Shown piece by piece: positions 24,733 to 36,396 of a stretch of DNA of 64,000 nucleotides (positions are counted from its first letter, which is position 1; every line of letters begins with the position of its first letter). The notes beneath the pieces were generated by a model that was not told the DNA's origin, made no database searches, and saw nothing but the letters and a program-made list of their open reading frames with translations. The translations under genes and the position numbers were made by a program. The stretch is from Sanderia malayensis (lineage: Eukaryota; Cnidaria; Scyphozoa; Semaeostomeae; Pelagiidae). The stretch spans positions 2,108,001-2,172,000 of the forward strand of contig RQOL01000824.1 of NCBI GenBank assembly GCA_013076295.1, in the 5' to 3' direction.

Positions 24733-27300
24733 TTAAGCTTCATTTTTAACTTCGCCATTGACATTTTTCTCTTGTTTGATTTCATCAGCATCATCATGAT
24801 TAGCTTCACCATCTTGTCTTGGCTTTCTTCTTGGGTTACGATTTCTTGGTCTTCTTCTTTTGTTTGGAGCATTCTCATCACGTCTTTCTTCATGCTCTTC
24901 ATGTGGTTCATGTTCTTCGTGTTCTTCCTGATCTTCATTCTCAGATGTGTGTGGGGGGCCTCTGCAATAAAAATACAACAATCAAAAACCACACTGACCC
25001 CCTCTCCTATCTCTAATAGAACAATAACCACAAAGATATATTCAAATGTTACCATACAATTTTAATACACCACAGTCTTATCCCAGTGTCTCAACCATAA
25101 CCAGGGATCATCAGTTATCTCATAATCTATGTCTAATACCCTTATAAACAGCACATATTATAGAAACAAGGCTTTAATCTAAATATTGACCAATTCACTT
25201 ACCTTGGCTGTCTTCGGAATGTCCTTTGACCAAATCCTCTTCCACGACCACGTCCACGACCACGCCCTCTACCTCTTCCACGACCACGTCCTCTCCATGG
25301 TCTCTCCTCTCGATCATTCTCATCTGGATATTCTTCGCCAGCTGAATCATCACTTCTTGCTGGTGGACGACGTCTGTTTCTGCAATGAAAAACATTCTAA
25401 GTTTGATACAAAGTCTCTAGAATCCCAAAACAAACATCAATAAAATGCTGAATGACTTCTTACTGTTAGATTATTTGATTGTTGCAAGATTGTTGTACAA
25501 ATCAACTAAAATACCTTGGCCTATGTTCTTTGTCTTCATGATCAATTGATTCTTTCTGTTCTTCATCATGTTCTTGATCACTTTCTGATCTTTCCTCATG
25601 ATCCTGATCTTGTCTACGTCTGTAGCGTCCTCCTCTTCCACGGCCACCGTAACCTCTTCCACGTCCTCTACCACCGTAATATCCTCTTCCATAATAACCT
25701 CTTCCACCGCGATAATAGCCACCACCATAATTATAGCGGGGACGGCGGTTGGCTACAACATATCATTGATATTGCATAACAGTGTAAATAAGTTCAAGAA
25801 AAAATAGTAAAATTAGTAATTATTAGAAATTGAAATTATCTTTAACTCACGAGCATATTTGCTGCCTTGTACAGGCTCACCATTTGGTCCCGTTACATTA
25901 ATGGCTTCAAACCCCTGAGATAAGATAACAATATTGATTCAATCAACGAAAACAAATTGCCAAAACATCCATATCTGCATTACAAAGTATGTTGACTCAG
26001 ATTAGCGTATATATATATCTGATTCATAAACCAAATAAGTTTCATCTAAATTTAAAACAATCATCACCGTCAACATTAGGAAGAATAAAACTCGAGAATT
26101 TCAAACATTATAAAAATATTTTCACCTTCATTCCTTGAACAACATCAAATTCAACAGTCTCTCCATCTCCAACACTACGGAGATATTTCTTGGGGTTATT
26201 TTTCTTTATTGCAGTCTGCAAAATTGAAAATGGCTTACAAAAATCATATTCACTAAAATATATTTGTATATATGCAACATATTACAATGTATTTGCAATT
26301 AAGATAGTGCAATATTTAGTTCTTTTTCTCAAAAATTACTAAATATATCAGATTTCCTTAAAGAATGAAATGCGAGAGGCATGAAAGAACTTCATGTGCA
26401 TTTCATTTCAAAGAAAGGAAATAGTTTTTAATTTTGCTATCAAGAACAGAGTAGAAAGGATGATACTTTAAACCCAGTACGTATGATAGCATTTGTAAAA
26501 GGAAGTTTATTGACAAAAGAGATAGAGCTGTCAAAATTACCTGGTGAATAAATATGTCTTCTTTTGTATCACTTCTATATATCATGGAAGAAATTATTAG
26601 GAATTAGTAAAAGCTTATAAATTATTTGTAATAAATAAAAAATAATTAATAACCCAACTAATTTATCACCTGTTGATAAAGCCATATCCATTCTTCACAT
26701 TGAACCATTTTACAGTTCCCGTTACTTGGGTGGCTGAAATCAAAATCAATTAAAAATTAAATTTAAAACCCAAATCGCGAAGGCAAGCCAACGTGGAGAA
26801 AGTGAAAATTTCACTACCCTGTTGAAAAAACCTAAAAGTCCAAATTCATCTTCTTTATTGCCTGAAAAACTCCAGGCTTAACATATTAGGATATTTTAGT
26901 AAGTTGTAATAGCTGCAATAACGAAATGCAGGATTGAGCAGGGCTTAGAGGCGCTTCTTGCAAACATGAAAGCAAGAAGTTTCACACGTGCGGGCGGACA
27001 AATCAGCGAAGAGAAATGGACGCACGAGGTCTAACTTCGCAAACTGATTTCTCCCCAAGAAACAACACCTACAGAAAGTCGCAAACTGAAAAAATTTACA
27101 TGCAGTCTACCCTAACAAAAAATTGCCAGCAGTAATGGTTCACGAGCCTGAAAATTTTGTAAAGAGCAAGATATCAAAGCGTGCAAATTTCAAGATAAAA
27201 ACGGGCCTGTCATTTTCTTTCACGTACCGATAACTTCAACAGGCTTCTCTTTGGCAATCGTTTGATCTTGTTCTTCGTTTACTTCAGCGGCAGATGGCAT
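24733..27300 (-). CDS. YBX1: Y-box binding protein (cold-shock domain)
   Basis: Eight exons: 27300-27228, 26733-26670, 26574-26541 (34 nt), 26215-26126, 25914-25851, 25752-25515, 25379-25203, 24961-24733; 322 residues. The cold-shock domain lies at about 28-100, with RNP1 ([17 protein letters not shown]) and RNP2 (DIFIHQTAI), split by introns as in vertebrate YBX genes. The C-terminal half is low complexity: a [13 protein letters not shown] block, acidic EHDEEQ/HEEHEE islands and basic [11 protein letters not shown] islands. Y-box proteins package mRNA in the cytoplasm and regulate translation and splicing; the alternating charge blocks drive RNA binding and oligomerisation. A long RG dipeptide run (about 175-245) makes this one more RGG-like than vertebrate YBX1. 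The symbol denotes the family, not strict orthology to YBX1 over YBX2/3. Confidence 0.92.
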
Positions 27301-27554
27301 GTTGATGGAATAAGCCGCGTTGTAGCTTTCCTTCTTAGCAGTTCTTCATAAGATGTTACCTAGCTACACCTTTTTCAAGGTCTTAACTCTCCTTTTTACT
27401 CACTCACTCTAGGATGACAACTCTCCTCTGTTCTCTTCTCTTCTTCTCGACAATCCAAGAAATCCAAAGCACATTTCTCTTTCATAATCATCGCAATGCA
27501 TTGTGGGTGCCACTTGGGAAGAGTTGCATGAAACAACGCAAAGTGTCTGGGGGG

Positions 27555-28260
27555 GTTAGACCTAGGGTTAGGGCTTAGGGTTGGGGTTAGAGTGGCCTAA
27601 AGGTGGGCGTACCAGCGCAGTAGCCTATTCAGACCACTGCGCAGGAAAATCTATGACGTATTGATATCCACAGTGTCTGGTGTGAGGGTATAGGCTGGGG
27701 TTACGGCTAGGGCTAAGGCTCAGGGTTAGGGTTAGAGTGGCCTAAAGGTGGGCGTACCTGCGCAGTAGCATATTCAGGCTATTGCGCAGGAGGATCTATG
27801 ACGTATTGACATCCACAGAGTCTGGTGTGAGGATATAGGCTGGGGTTACGGCTAAGGTTAGGGCTTAGGGTTAGGATTAGAGTGGCCTAAAGGTGGGCGT
27901 ACCTGCGCAGTAGCATATTCAGGCTATTGCGCAGGAGGATCTATGACGTATTGACATCCACAGTGTCTGGTGTGAGGATATAGGCTGGGGTTACGGTTAA
28001 GGTTAGGGCTTAGGGTCAGGGTTAGAGTGGCCTAAAGGTGGGCGTACCTGCGCAGTAGCATATTCAGGCTATTGCGCAGGAGGATCTATGACGTATTGAC
28101 ATCCACAGTGTCTGGTGTGAGGATATAGGCTGGGGTTACGGCTAAGGTTAGGGCTTAGGGTTAGGGTTAGAGTGGCCTAAAGGTGGACGTACCTACGCAG
28201 TATCATATTTAGGCCATTGCGCAGGAGGATCAATGACGTATTGATATCGTGTCTGGTGTG
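27555..28260. repeat. 145-bp tandem array containing TTAGGG runs
   Basis: Five copies with an exact 145-bp period: GGTGGGCGTA (GGTGGACGTA in the fifth) recurs at 27602, 27747, 27892, 28037 and 28182. Each unit has a GGTTAGGG-rich part, then GTGGCCTAAAGG, TGCGCAGTAGCATATT, GCGCAGGAGGATC and TATGACGTATTGA. The array begins about 250 bp upstream of the Y-box start codon. A related unit forms the array at 48.3 kb. Confidence 0.9.
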
Positions 28261-28317
28261 AATATACAATGTAATGTGCAATGTACAATGTAATGAGTCT
28301 AGTGTGAGGGTATAGGC

Positions 28318-28553
28318 CAGAATCATTACATTGCGTCCCTGTGCTTCGCTCGCAACTCGCTCAACACAAGCGAGCGAGCTAGACTCATTACATTGCGTCC
28401 CTGTGCCTCGCTCGTTTTCACTCGCTTGTTTGAGGTGCTTGTTTGTTTTTCCTTGTGTTGAGCGAGTTACGAGCGAGGTACAGGGACGCAATGTAATGAG
28501 TCTACGAGCGAGCAAGAACGAGCAAGGCACAGGGACGCAATGTAGTGAGTCTA
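28318..28553. mobile_element. TAGACTC-family MITE carrying a nested copy
   Basis: The outer element has ends CAGAATCATTACATTGCG and its inverted partner ending TGAGTCTA. Perfect 9-bp direct repeats GGTATAGGC flank it (28309-28317 and 28554-28562). A second element at 28380-28504 is inserted inside. Confidence 0.85.
28380..28504. mobile_element. inner nested MITE of 125 bp
   Basis: Ends TAGACTCATTACATTGCG and the inverse, flanked by perfect 9-bp repeats CGAGCGAGC (28371-28379 and 28505-28513) that derive from the outer element. Together with the outer copy this fixes the family's target duplication at 9 bp. Confidence 0.9.
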
Positions 28554-28564
28554 GGTATAGGCCA

Positions 28565-28741
28565 GTCTCACTACATAATCCCCTTGCTTCCCTGCGCTCT
28601 ATTTAATATCGCTTCGGAAAAGGAATATAGCAATATAATTATAAAAATAAAAGGAATATAATTAAAAGGAATATAGGAATATAATTTTCCGTAGTGATAT
28701 GAAGTAGAGCGCAGGGAAGCAAGGGGATTATGTAGTGAGAC
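28565..28741. mobile_element. second MITE family, 177 bp
   Basis: Terminal inverted repeats of about 36 bp beginning GTCTCACTACATAATCCCCT with a matching end GGATTATGTAGTGAGAC. The interior is AT-rich. No convincing target duplication is seen, and it abuts the preceding MITE. Confidence 0.75.
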
Positions 28742-28770
28742 AATCTTCCATCCATAGAGATAGGATATAA

Positions 28771-29226
28771 GATAATCTAGAGTGCGAACGAGGCTCATCC
28801 TCCAGACGCCAAAAATCCTCCAATGGCGGCCATTTTTTTACCACTTGATACTTCGAAACCCTGTGACTGCGCACAGGGACGCAAGATTTTCAAAGTGTTT
28901 GAGCACAGGGATACAAGAATTCACCCTCCAAGAGATATCTAGGCCTAACAATTCGTGCCATTACAAATTGCATTAAAGTTTGTAAATTGTAATAATATTG
29001 TAAAAACAACCATGAACTTTCAGTATAATGAATATAACATAATGTTTTAAAGATTAGAATGTTTCTTTGAGGTTTTTAATTGAAAGTATCAATGTACTTT
29101 GACTTCAAAATGTGAAGTTCTAGCTGTGGAGTTTTGTCCGCCATTTTGCTGGAGGGTGGCTGGCTAGAAATTTTTGCTTCACCCGCTATACAGAGGGAGT
29201 ATCGGCCGTTAGCACTCTAGATTATC
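28771..29226. mobile_element. 456-bp element with GATAATCTAGAGTGC ends
   Basis: Short inverted ends GATAATCTAGAGTGC (28771) and its complement at 29212-29226. An 18-bp direct repeat CATAGAGATAGGATATAA stands on both sides (28753 and 29227). Two further inverted copies of that motif follow at 29257-29304, forming a hairpin. Inward CCATTTT/AAAATGG sequences add loose symmetry. No coding potential. Confidence 0.55.
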
Positions 29227-29312
29227 CATAGAGATAGGATATAAGATACACGTAGTGTATCTTATATCCTATCTCTATGAGATTATCTTATATCCTATCT
29301 CTATGCTTCCAT

Positions 29313-30568
29313 TAGACTCATTACATTACGTCCCTGTGCTTCGCTCGCAACTCGCTCAACACAAGGGACTTATGGACTTACAGGTCAAAAACTGGAAAAA
29401 AATGTGCCGCCTCGCTCTGATGAAATGCTACAAGATTAAAACTTGGAATTTGGAAAATTGCTGGGGACGCGAAAATGTCAATATTTTGCTTTGTTTGCCG
29501 CTTCTGAATAAGTTTTCATTTTCTTTGAAAAGAAATATGTAAATGGTTGCATGTCGAAGGTTTTTTATTTGGAAGTATAGAAACAGGTAAGTTTCATTTT
29601 TCGTTTCCAATTTATTTCTTGTTGGATTTTGCAAATCACCGGCGCTTGCGGTTGTTTGATTTAATTTCAACTTTGATAAACATGTTTAGGCCTTTCACGA
29701 GCCGACCAATTAATTTTTGGGTTATTTTATGAACAATGAAAAGTAATTATTTTCATTGTTACATTCACAGATTAAATCCCAGATTCATGGTCAGCTGAAG
29801 GACGAAGAATAGTATTCAACATTAAATTAACAAACTTTAATGAACCTTAATTTCTAACTTTACCTTTGGTTACTGAATTGAAAGAAGAAACTTTGTTAGG
29901 TATATTCAATATTTGCTTTGAACTAATGAGAGAAATTGTTTTGAATTTTGACGTACATGTAACTAAAGAACAATTGTTTTTATTAATCAGATTATTAGGA
30001 TAAAATATGATATGTAATAATACACGACATGCTTTCTTTAGTGCTGAATCCACGCAGGTTATCAAATTATGTGTTGTTTTTCATAATCATGAATACAAGT
30101 CCTAATGAAATGCGATTATCAAACGAAAAGCAGCTTTTACATTTACTTATACGCGACCCATATACAAAAACATACAATTGATGAAGACTTTGTTGTCAAC
30201 ATTTCTCGGAAAAGCACGAAAACTTAGGTATTGTGTTTTCATTCTTTTTAACTTTTCTCACAGCTTCGGCATTTTCCCGCCATTTGATGTTGAATTAAAA
30301 ATTGACGCCACGCCACTTCTTATAGTCCAGATTGGTCCGTTAAATATCGAGTTAAACCTCATTTTTCTTGGCCTAAATTGTGGTTGAACGCGATTGGTCA
30401 AAGTAAACAATGGCTATTGTTTAAAACCTAAATACTGCAATCTGATTGGGGCGACAAAAATTTGTCGCCAGAGAAGATTTTTTCCACTTTTTGACCTGAA
30501 AGTCCATAAGTCCCTCAAACGAGCGAGTAAAAACGAGCGAGGCACAGGGACGCAATGTAGTGAGTCTA
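29313..30568. mobile_element. 1.26-kb non-autonomous TIR element of the TAGACTC family
   Basis: The outer 90 bp on each side are inverted copies: TAGACTCATTACAT...CGTCCCTGTGC, a CTCGCTCG segment, then GGGACTTATGGACTT and GGTCAAAAA. Flanks are only imperfect direct repeats (TGCTTCCAT and CGCTTGCAT, 7 of 9 after a one-base shift). The interior has no recognisable transposase, so it looks like a deletion derivative of a longer element. Confidence 0.8.
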
Positions 30569-30943
30569 TCGCTTGCATGCCTAATGAGATCCGTTTTGCA
30601 TATCATTAATAAATGCTCCTTCGCAGGGACTAAATTTCAAAATAAATGCATACAGTTATTTTTCATTGCATTGTTTTTATACCAGTGCTCGCATATAAGC
30701 TCAAAGAAATGGCATTATCAAACCAAAATTAACATACGATAAAGAATGTATTTCAAGTCAGTGCATGCAATAAATAAGCATACAGTGCAGGGCATCGGCA
30801 TGTAAAGTATAAAATAATACATACAATGCCAGGCAAGTAAAATAATTAAGAAGTGCTTTGATGAGTCAAATTCGTGACACTTTAAAACTCTGTAATCTTC
30901 AGATGAAGAAAGTGTGATTACATTCCTCTTGGTCTTTGGTTTT

Positions 30944-33900
30944 CTACCACCATATCTTATACTGCCAGTTCCCAGAAACCTTTTTCATTACACCTTGTTT
31001 TGTTGCAGCCCAAATTTGATTGGACGACGATGGAAGTGCCCAACGGACATCGAGGTTTTTTGGCAATGACGTCACCCCTGCATAAGATGTCTTCGCTTGG
31101 CGAACATGAGGCCGGTTTGCAATCGAGGTCCAGACGTCATCCGCGACAAAAGCAAAGGTATGGAGATTCTCTGATTGGATGTAGCCATTGCCATTGCCAT
31201 CCAATCCAAATAGTGTATTCTTAACCGTATCAATGCCTACAACTGACGCAATAAATGGCATGCCATACCAAGAGATGTCATCTTTCTTTTGAAAGAAACA
31301 TATTGGGCGATTCCTATTCAGGGACTTGGTATTTACTTTGCAAAAATACATGACATTGTTAACATCATCAAAAAGAATACTGAATTCTGGCACTTTTATT
31401 CTTTGAGAAGTGGTATTTCTTACTCTATTAGAAGTGGTCCACTTGTACTCGAGAGCTTTGTTGAGTTCTGTGGTGAAAGTTCCATTGAATTTCTCCAAGT
31501 TGTTTTGATAGGAAAAGTCAGTCAAAATAGCTCCTTCGAACTTGACTCCCTTCTCAAGTTGATTGGGCGAATTAACTGTGAAATTAAACTGAATAAAATG
31601 ATTATTAAGGAGCCAAAGAACATCTGTTTCCAAGTGGATAAATCCGGGCATTGTTGTATTCCTTGTTGGATTGATTGTAAAAGGATCGTTAAAGGCAGTT
31701 TTAAATGAAACCAGAAGGAGTGACATTGTGTCATAGTAAATGAACAGGTGGAGTTTGTAAGCATTCGAATGGCTTAAATCTTTCCAGTGGCTGATTGAAA
31801 TATTGAAACTCAACGTGTCACCATGATTGTATACTTGTTTGGTGGAATTTTGAATCTCGTAAGCCAAAACACTCGAATCACTTGCATTTCTCTTCACTGT
31901 AACAGGATGACAAACAATAAAAGTGTCATCTTTTGTTTCGTACGTGTAGATGTTCCACGATTTCATTCCGGATTTTCTTTGTACGTCCAAGATCTGGGGG
32001 AAAATACATTTATTTGATATCAAGCTTTATGAAATCTATAGTACACTGTCAATCAATAATGCTGCCGGTTTAAACTTATATTTCCTGACTTAATTATATA
32101 TTTCCTGCACAACCTCGATGTTATTATAATTGGGCTCAACATTATAACAAATGATTATCGAAATGGGGCTTATTCAAGAGGGAAGGGCTTCCACAAGGGG
32201 GGCTTATTCGAGGGGGAGGCCTTGTTCGAGGATTTGAAGACCTTGAAAAGCTCTACAATGATTCTTATATCAACGATCAATGCATGCATTTAATAATTTA
32301 CCTTTTTCTTAACTGATATATCCCAATTGTAATAGCCAGCATGTTGATGGTCGTATTCAACGAATAACGATTTGTTTGTTTTCATTGCGTTGTCCTTTAT
32401 GTTGTTTACTTTTGATGCTTGCTTTAGAATAGCTCCAACGCTATTTATTGCCGTCTCGTGCAAATTGTAGATATGATGCTGATTGGTATCATTTGCCAGA
32501 CTGGCATTGCTTGCAGCTGTAGAAATTCCAATTGTAACCTTCTCTGGTGTCAATGGAGGGATGCCAGCAAATGAAAAGCTGTCTGTATTCGATGCAGATG
32601 TGTATTCAACACCGGTCATCAAATCGAGTCTTGAATGCTGGAAGATTGGTCCGTTGGGAGAGCAGCCGAATAACTCCATCCTCACACAATGCATTGCCTT
32701 ACTACCTGGTAATCTGGCCAAAGGAGATAGTCTAACATGCCTTGCTAGTACTCTTATTGAAAACCAATTCACGCTTGTATCCCCACTTTTTGATCTTTTT
32801 AAGCCCTCGAAGACCTTTTCCTTGTTCGATTCATCAACATAGACCTTCCAATTAGTGGCATCTAAGCTGTAGGAAATATTGTACTTTGACAATCCGTACA
32901 TCCCGTCCACGGGACGTGCCTGAATTGCCAATCCAGAAATCAATTTCTTGGCTCCAAGGTCGACTTGAATAAAATGCCATAGAGGGGCATGGCTGGCAGA
33001 GCACCAAACGCCCGTGCTTTTGTGGAGTCGTGCATTCTTGGTTGCAAAGTCTTTTCCAGAAACAGAGTAAAACGAAGATCCTGTTAATCTGGAATCCGGT
33101 AACTTGTTTGTCCTGATACCCATTTCATTGGAGCAATCATTGATGCCTTTGAGATCTTGGAAGACATTTATCTTGACTTCAATCTTCGACTTTCCAACGC
33201 AATTTGCAGGGCTGAATGACATTTCCCATGGTTTGCGATTTGGACCAGTGAAACTGACTGACGCCATCGAGCACTTGGCTTTACTTGGCGTCGGTGTTGC
33301 AAATGTAGCAGAAATTCCATGACTTTGCAAATCCTGCGCTAAGGAACCATCCAGTACGACTTTATGTTGTACAGCCATACAAACAATCTTTCCAGGCGGT
33401 AAACTATTAAGAAGTTTTGTGAGTTCCCAACGTTCGCTGCTAAGGCCATACCTCACATAGCTGGAAATATGCTCGACTATGCCACTTCGGTAATCAAGAA
33501 CCACAATATTCATTCCGTCTACTTGCTTACTATGCTGATAACCGTTAATAAAAATGTTTCCTCTAGGAGAAGCACTGTCGTCGCCGGATTCAGACACTAT
33601 GGTCACTTGGAGAATATCTCCAAAGAAAAAATATTAGCATTAATTAAATGTAAAACTAATCAAATGTGATTTATTGTGCTGTATGGGCGAAATTAGCACC
33701 CCCCCCCCATCTTGAACCTCTTTAGCCCCTTGGCATCTAGTGACCAAGATAATACACGACTTTGATAGCTTTCAAGATCATAACTCACCTCTGTCGTCGT
33801 AGAAATAAAACCTGATTTGATTGTCTGCATTACAAGCTGGATAAAACTCAAGCTTTGTACCAGGCAGGGGATTGACCGATCCCCCTAGAGGATGCACGCA

Positions 33901-34602
33901 ATGAGTCCGTGTTGGGGTGACGGGATGGCTGAGACGATGTTCAGTGTCCAATTCAAGAAGACTTTTATCAGTCGGGCAATTCGACGAAAGTGTCAAAAAA
34001 CCTCCGCTTGGAATCACGCATTTGCCTGTTGCAAAGTGCCGCAAATGTTTACTGTTTCGGTAGAAGAAGCGATCACATACGTGCGTGTTACGAAGCTGAA
34101 AAAGATTAGAAGCAGCGTTGTATTTCCAACAGAATCCATTGAAGTGACGAATGACGAAAAGGACTTGAGGAACGAGCCAAAATTTAGCCGAGTTGGTTGA
34201 ACAGTTTGAGGAGAATGTAATTCTTGTACCAGGTTTTCGCCCATCGCCTGCTGGTTTAATGCAATGGCCAGATATGAGATGCATAATGGCATGTGTTGAT
34301 GCCATGTGTTGGAACAGTGTGTCGGTGCCGTTGCAATTGCTTGTTAAAGACAAAAAATACGTCGCTTGATCGAATGTCAAGCATTTGCCTGTTGGAACAT
34401 GAAACAATCTTGCGCCATTCTTCCATTTCAAATGGTCACGGCATGTCGGTTTGAATACAAGGGCTGTGCCGTTCCATTCCAGACACTTACCATGATAATG
34501 ACGGATATGGAATGTGTCTTCTGTGTGGCTGCTTAAACCAAAACATGTCCCAACTAAGAGACAAGAAAGTAGCGCTAGAATCATTTTCGCCGTGTGGAAC
34601 AT
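30944..34602 (-). CDS. secreted protein: ricin-like, ILEI/FAM3-like and F5/8 type C domains
   Basis: Three exons: 34602-33789, 33617-32302, 31993-30944; 1059 residues with consistent phases. A signal peptide is clear (MILALLSCLLVGTCFG). Residues 28-270 look like two Cys-rich beta-trefoil units with repeated HxxGKCL/GHCIKP motifs, as in ricin-type lectins. Residues 272-400 (MNIVVLDYRSGIVEH, LPPGKIVCMAVQ) match the ILEI/FAM3-POMGNT1 stem fold. Residues 432-588 are an F5/8 type C domain (WHFIQVDLGAKKLISGLAIQ to MELFGC). The last 470 residues are rich in N-glycosylation sequons and end in a repeat-like block (LFGLDGNGNGYIQSE, IWAATKQGVMKKV), which I cannot assign. It is probably an extracellular glycan or matrix protein; no function is established. 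Confidence 0.75.
32145..32235. repeat. GGGGCTTATTCGAG repeat fragment
   Basis: The G-rich motif GGGGCTTATTC occurs twice, with GGGAAGGGCTTCC between. A similar motif in reverse appears at 45775-45850. It is likely an old dispersed element; ends are not definable here. Confidence 0.4.
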
Positions 34603-35940
34603 CGCAGTGCTACCTCCACCAACAACTGCTGGAAATTAAAAAGTATTGATATATATATTCACACTCATTTGCAATTATGCAAATTCCATGTCGTAAGATA
34701 AAATACGATTATCGGATATAATAGAAAAAAGTCTGGCATTGATTGTCGACTACCAGTCAACTACCAAAACAAAATTCCATATTGTATTAAATGTTTATGG
34801 CTTCGTTCTTATCAATCTAGAAATCTATTGGACAAGGCCTGAATTCTGAACCATGAAGCAAAAACGTTATCTTCCAGTCTTCACAAGATCACCTGCATTC
34901 CAAGCGGATTGAGGTAAAACTACCTTGCATTATTGATCAAAATATTTTGAAGATTTAAAACAAGAACATTTTAAAAGTTCTGCAAAACAACCAGTGAATT
35001 CACTTTCGGATGTGAGGATTTGAATTTGATTGGCCTGTGTAGCCAGAGCTTTAACACTTTCCGTCCCAGCGCCCCAGCGTCCCAATAATGCAACGGGCTG
35101 ATCGAAATTAACAAAGACCGATTGTTATAACCAATCAAATAATTCATGTCTACCTCGTTTGCAAACCGACCTCGCACGCGAAAACATGATCTCCTGAGAG
35201 TGACGTCATCGCAAAATGTTGCCGATGTTGCATGGATACTTCGTTCATTACCCAATCAAACATTTGCTGCAACAAATCAAGGTTAAATGAAGAAAGTACC
35301 AGGTTGCTCAATGCAAAAATCATTTAATGCTTAAAAATCTCTTTCTTCGTACATATTTAATAAAATATTATATAAAAGATCTTATAAACTCTTAGAAACA
35401 TATCACAAAAATATATTATAATGCGAACATGCCAACAATAGTTGACAAAATTCCGGAGACACTTTTACAAGCTTCGCGGGTATCCTTAAACAGTCTTGGA
35501 CAATATCGACAAAATTTCTTTTGCACGATGATCACAGAGGTCCGAATGAAAGAGCAACCATGTTTTAGAGGGTGGGAGTAACAAAGCTTGGATATGATGC
35601 TGCAAGAAAGGAGAATATGACAGTTTACCTTTTAAGTTATCTTGGAAATTTATCCAATCATGATACAGAGATCTTATCACGTGACCAGATACTTATATAC
35701 GATTGGATAGTGCTGAAATTTAAACAAACGATATAATGAATGAAATATGAAAATTTGTATTATTGGTCTTTAAAATTGTTCGTTTTCAAGACATATTTGG
35801 CAATTTACAGTTATTCGAATTGTTCATATTGAAAATCTCCGTAAGCAATGCTGTAATGGACGATATACGAAGGAAGGATGTGATGAGAGTTGAAGATGAC
35901 AACTTCTTTACCATCTGGAGACATGTGTGAATCATGACCC
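34603..35940. other. intergenic region upstream of the secreted-protein gene
   Basis: No supported exon. It holds the promoter of the minus-strand secreted-protein gene. Short open frames lack motifs or splice context. Confidence 0.4.
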
Positions 35941-36388
35941 CAGTGGCGGCGCCAGCTCCAAAAAAGTGGGGGGGATTTTTTCAGGGGCGGGCAAAAAGTT
36001 TTTAAAAATGGTGTCTTGCTGTTCTAGGGGTACATGGCGTGCCGAAGGCACGCACGCACTTAAAACAGCTGGGTGTCTGGGGCGCTGTAAGCCCCCTAGC
36101 GGGTCCAGGGCAGTGCCCTGGTAAGGCTCCAGGGGGCGAAGCCCCCGGAAGCTCCCGGGATTTTGTCATTTCTGACGTCTCAAAATGGCTTAGGATTGCT
36201 TGACGTCTCTTTCTGCATACATTGAAATATTGTGTTTTACATTGAAACAATCTTGCGACACAATTCACAGAACGTAGGCTTACCCCCCCTCAATTTTCTC
36301 ATCGGATTTGCATGAATCCCAGATACCATCTTTCTGAGAAAGTGGGGGGACTAGTCCCCCCCATTCCCCCCCCCTGGCGCCGCCACTG
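35941..36388. mobile_element. 448-bp hAT-type non-autonomous element
   Basis: Terminal inverted repeats CAGTGGCGGCGCCAG and CTGGCGCCGCCACTG, flanked by a perfect 8-bp target duplication CATGACCC (35933-35940 and 36389-36396). The C/G-rich interior contains CCCCCTAGCGGG and GGGGGCGAAGCCCCC hairpins. There is no transposase. TIR sequence and duplication length fit the hAT superfamily. Confidence 0.9.
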
Positions 36389-36396
36389 CATGACCC

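Noticed and set aside
24772..25807. Plus-strand ORFs opposite the Y-box gene
   Set aside because: They are complements of RGG and acidic repeat codons, low complexity, with no independent support.
27555..28260. True telomere or chromosome end
   Set aside because: TTAGGG occurs only in short runs within a longer unit, and genes continue on both sides.
27555..28260. CRISPR array
   Set aside because: The 145-bp units are repeated throughout, without unique spacers, in a eukaryotic intron-rich genome.
35927..36268. ORFs on both strands near 36 kb
   Set aside because: They lie inside the hAT-type non-autonomous element and show no protein similarity.
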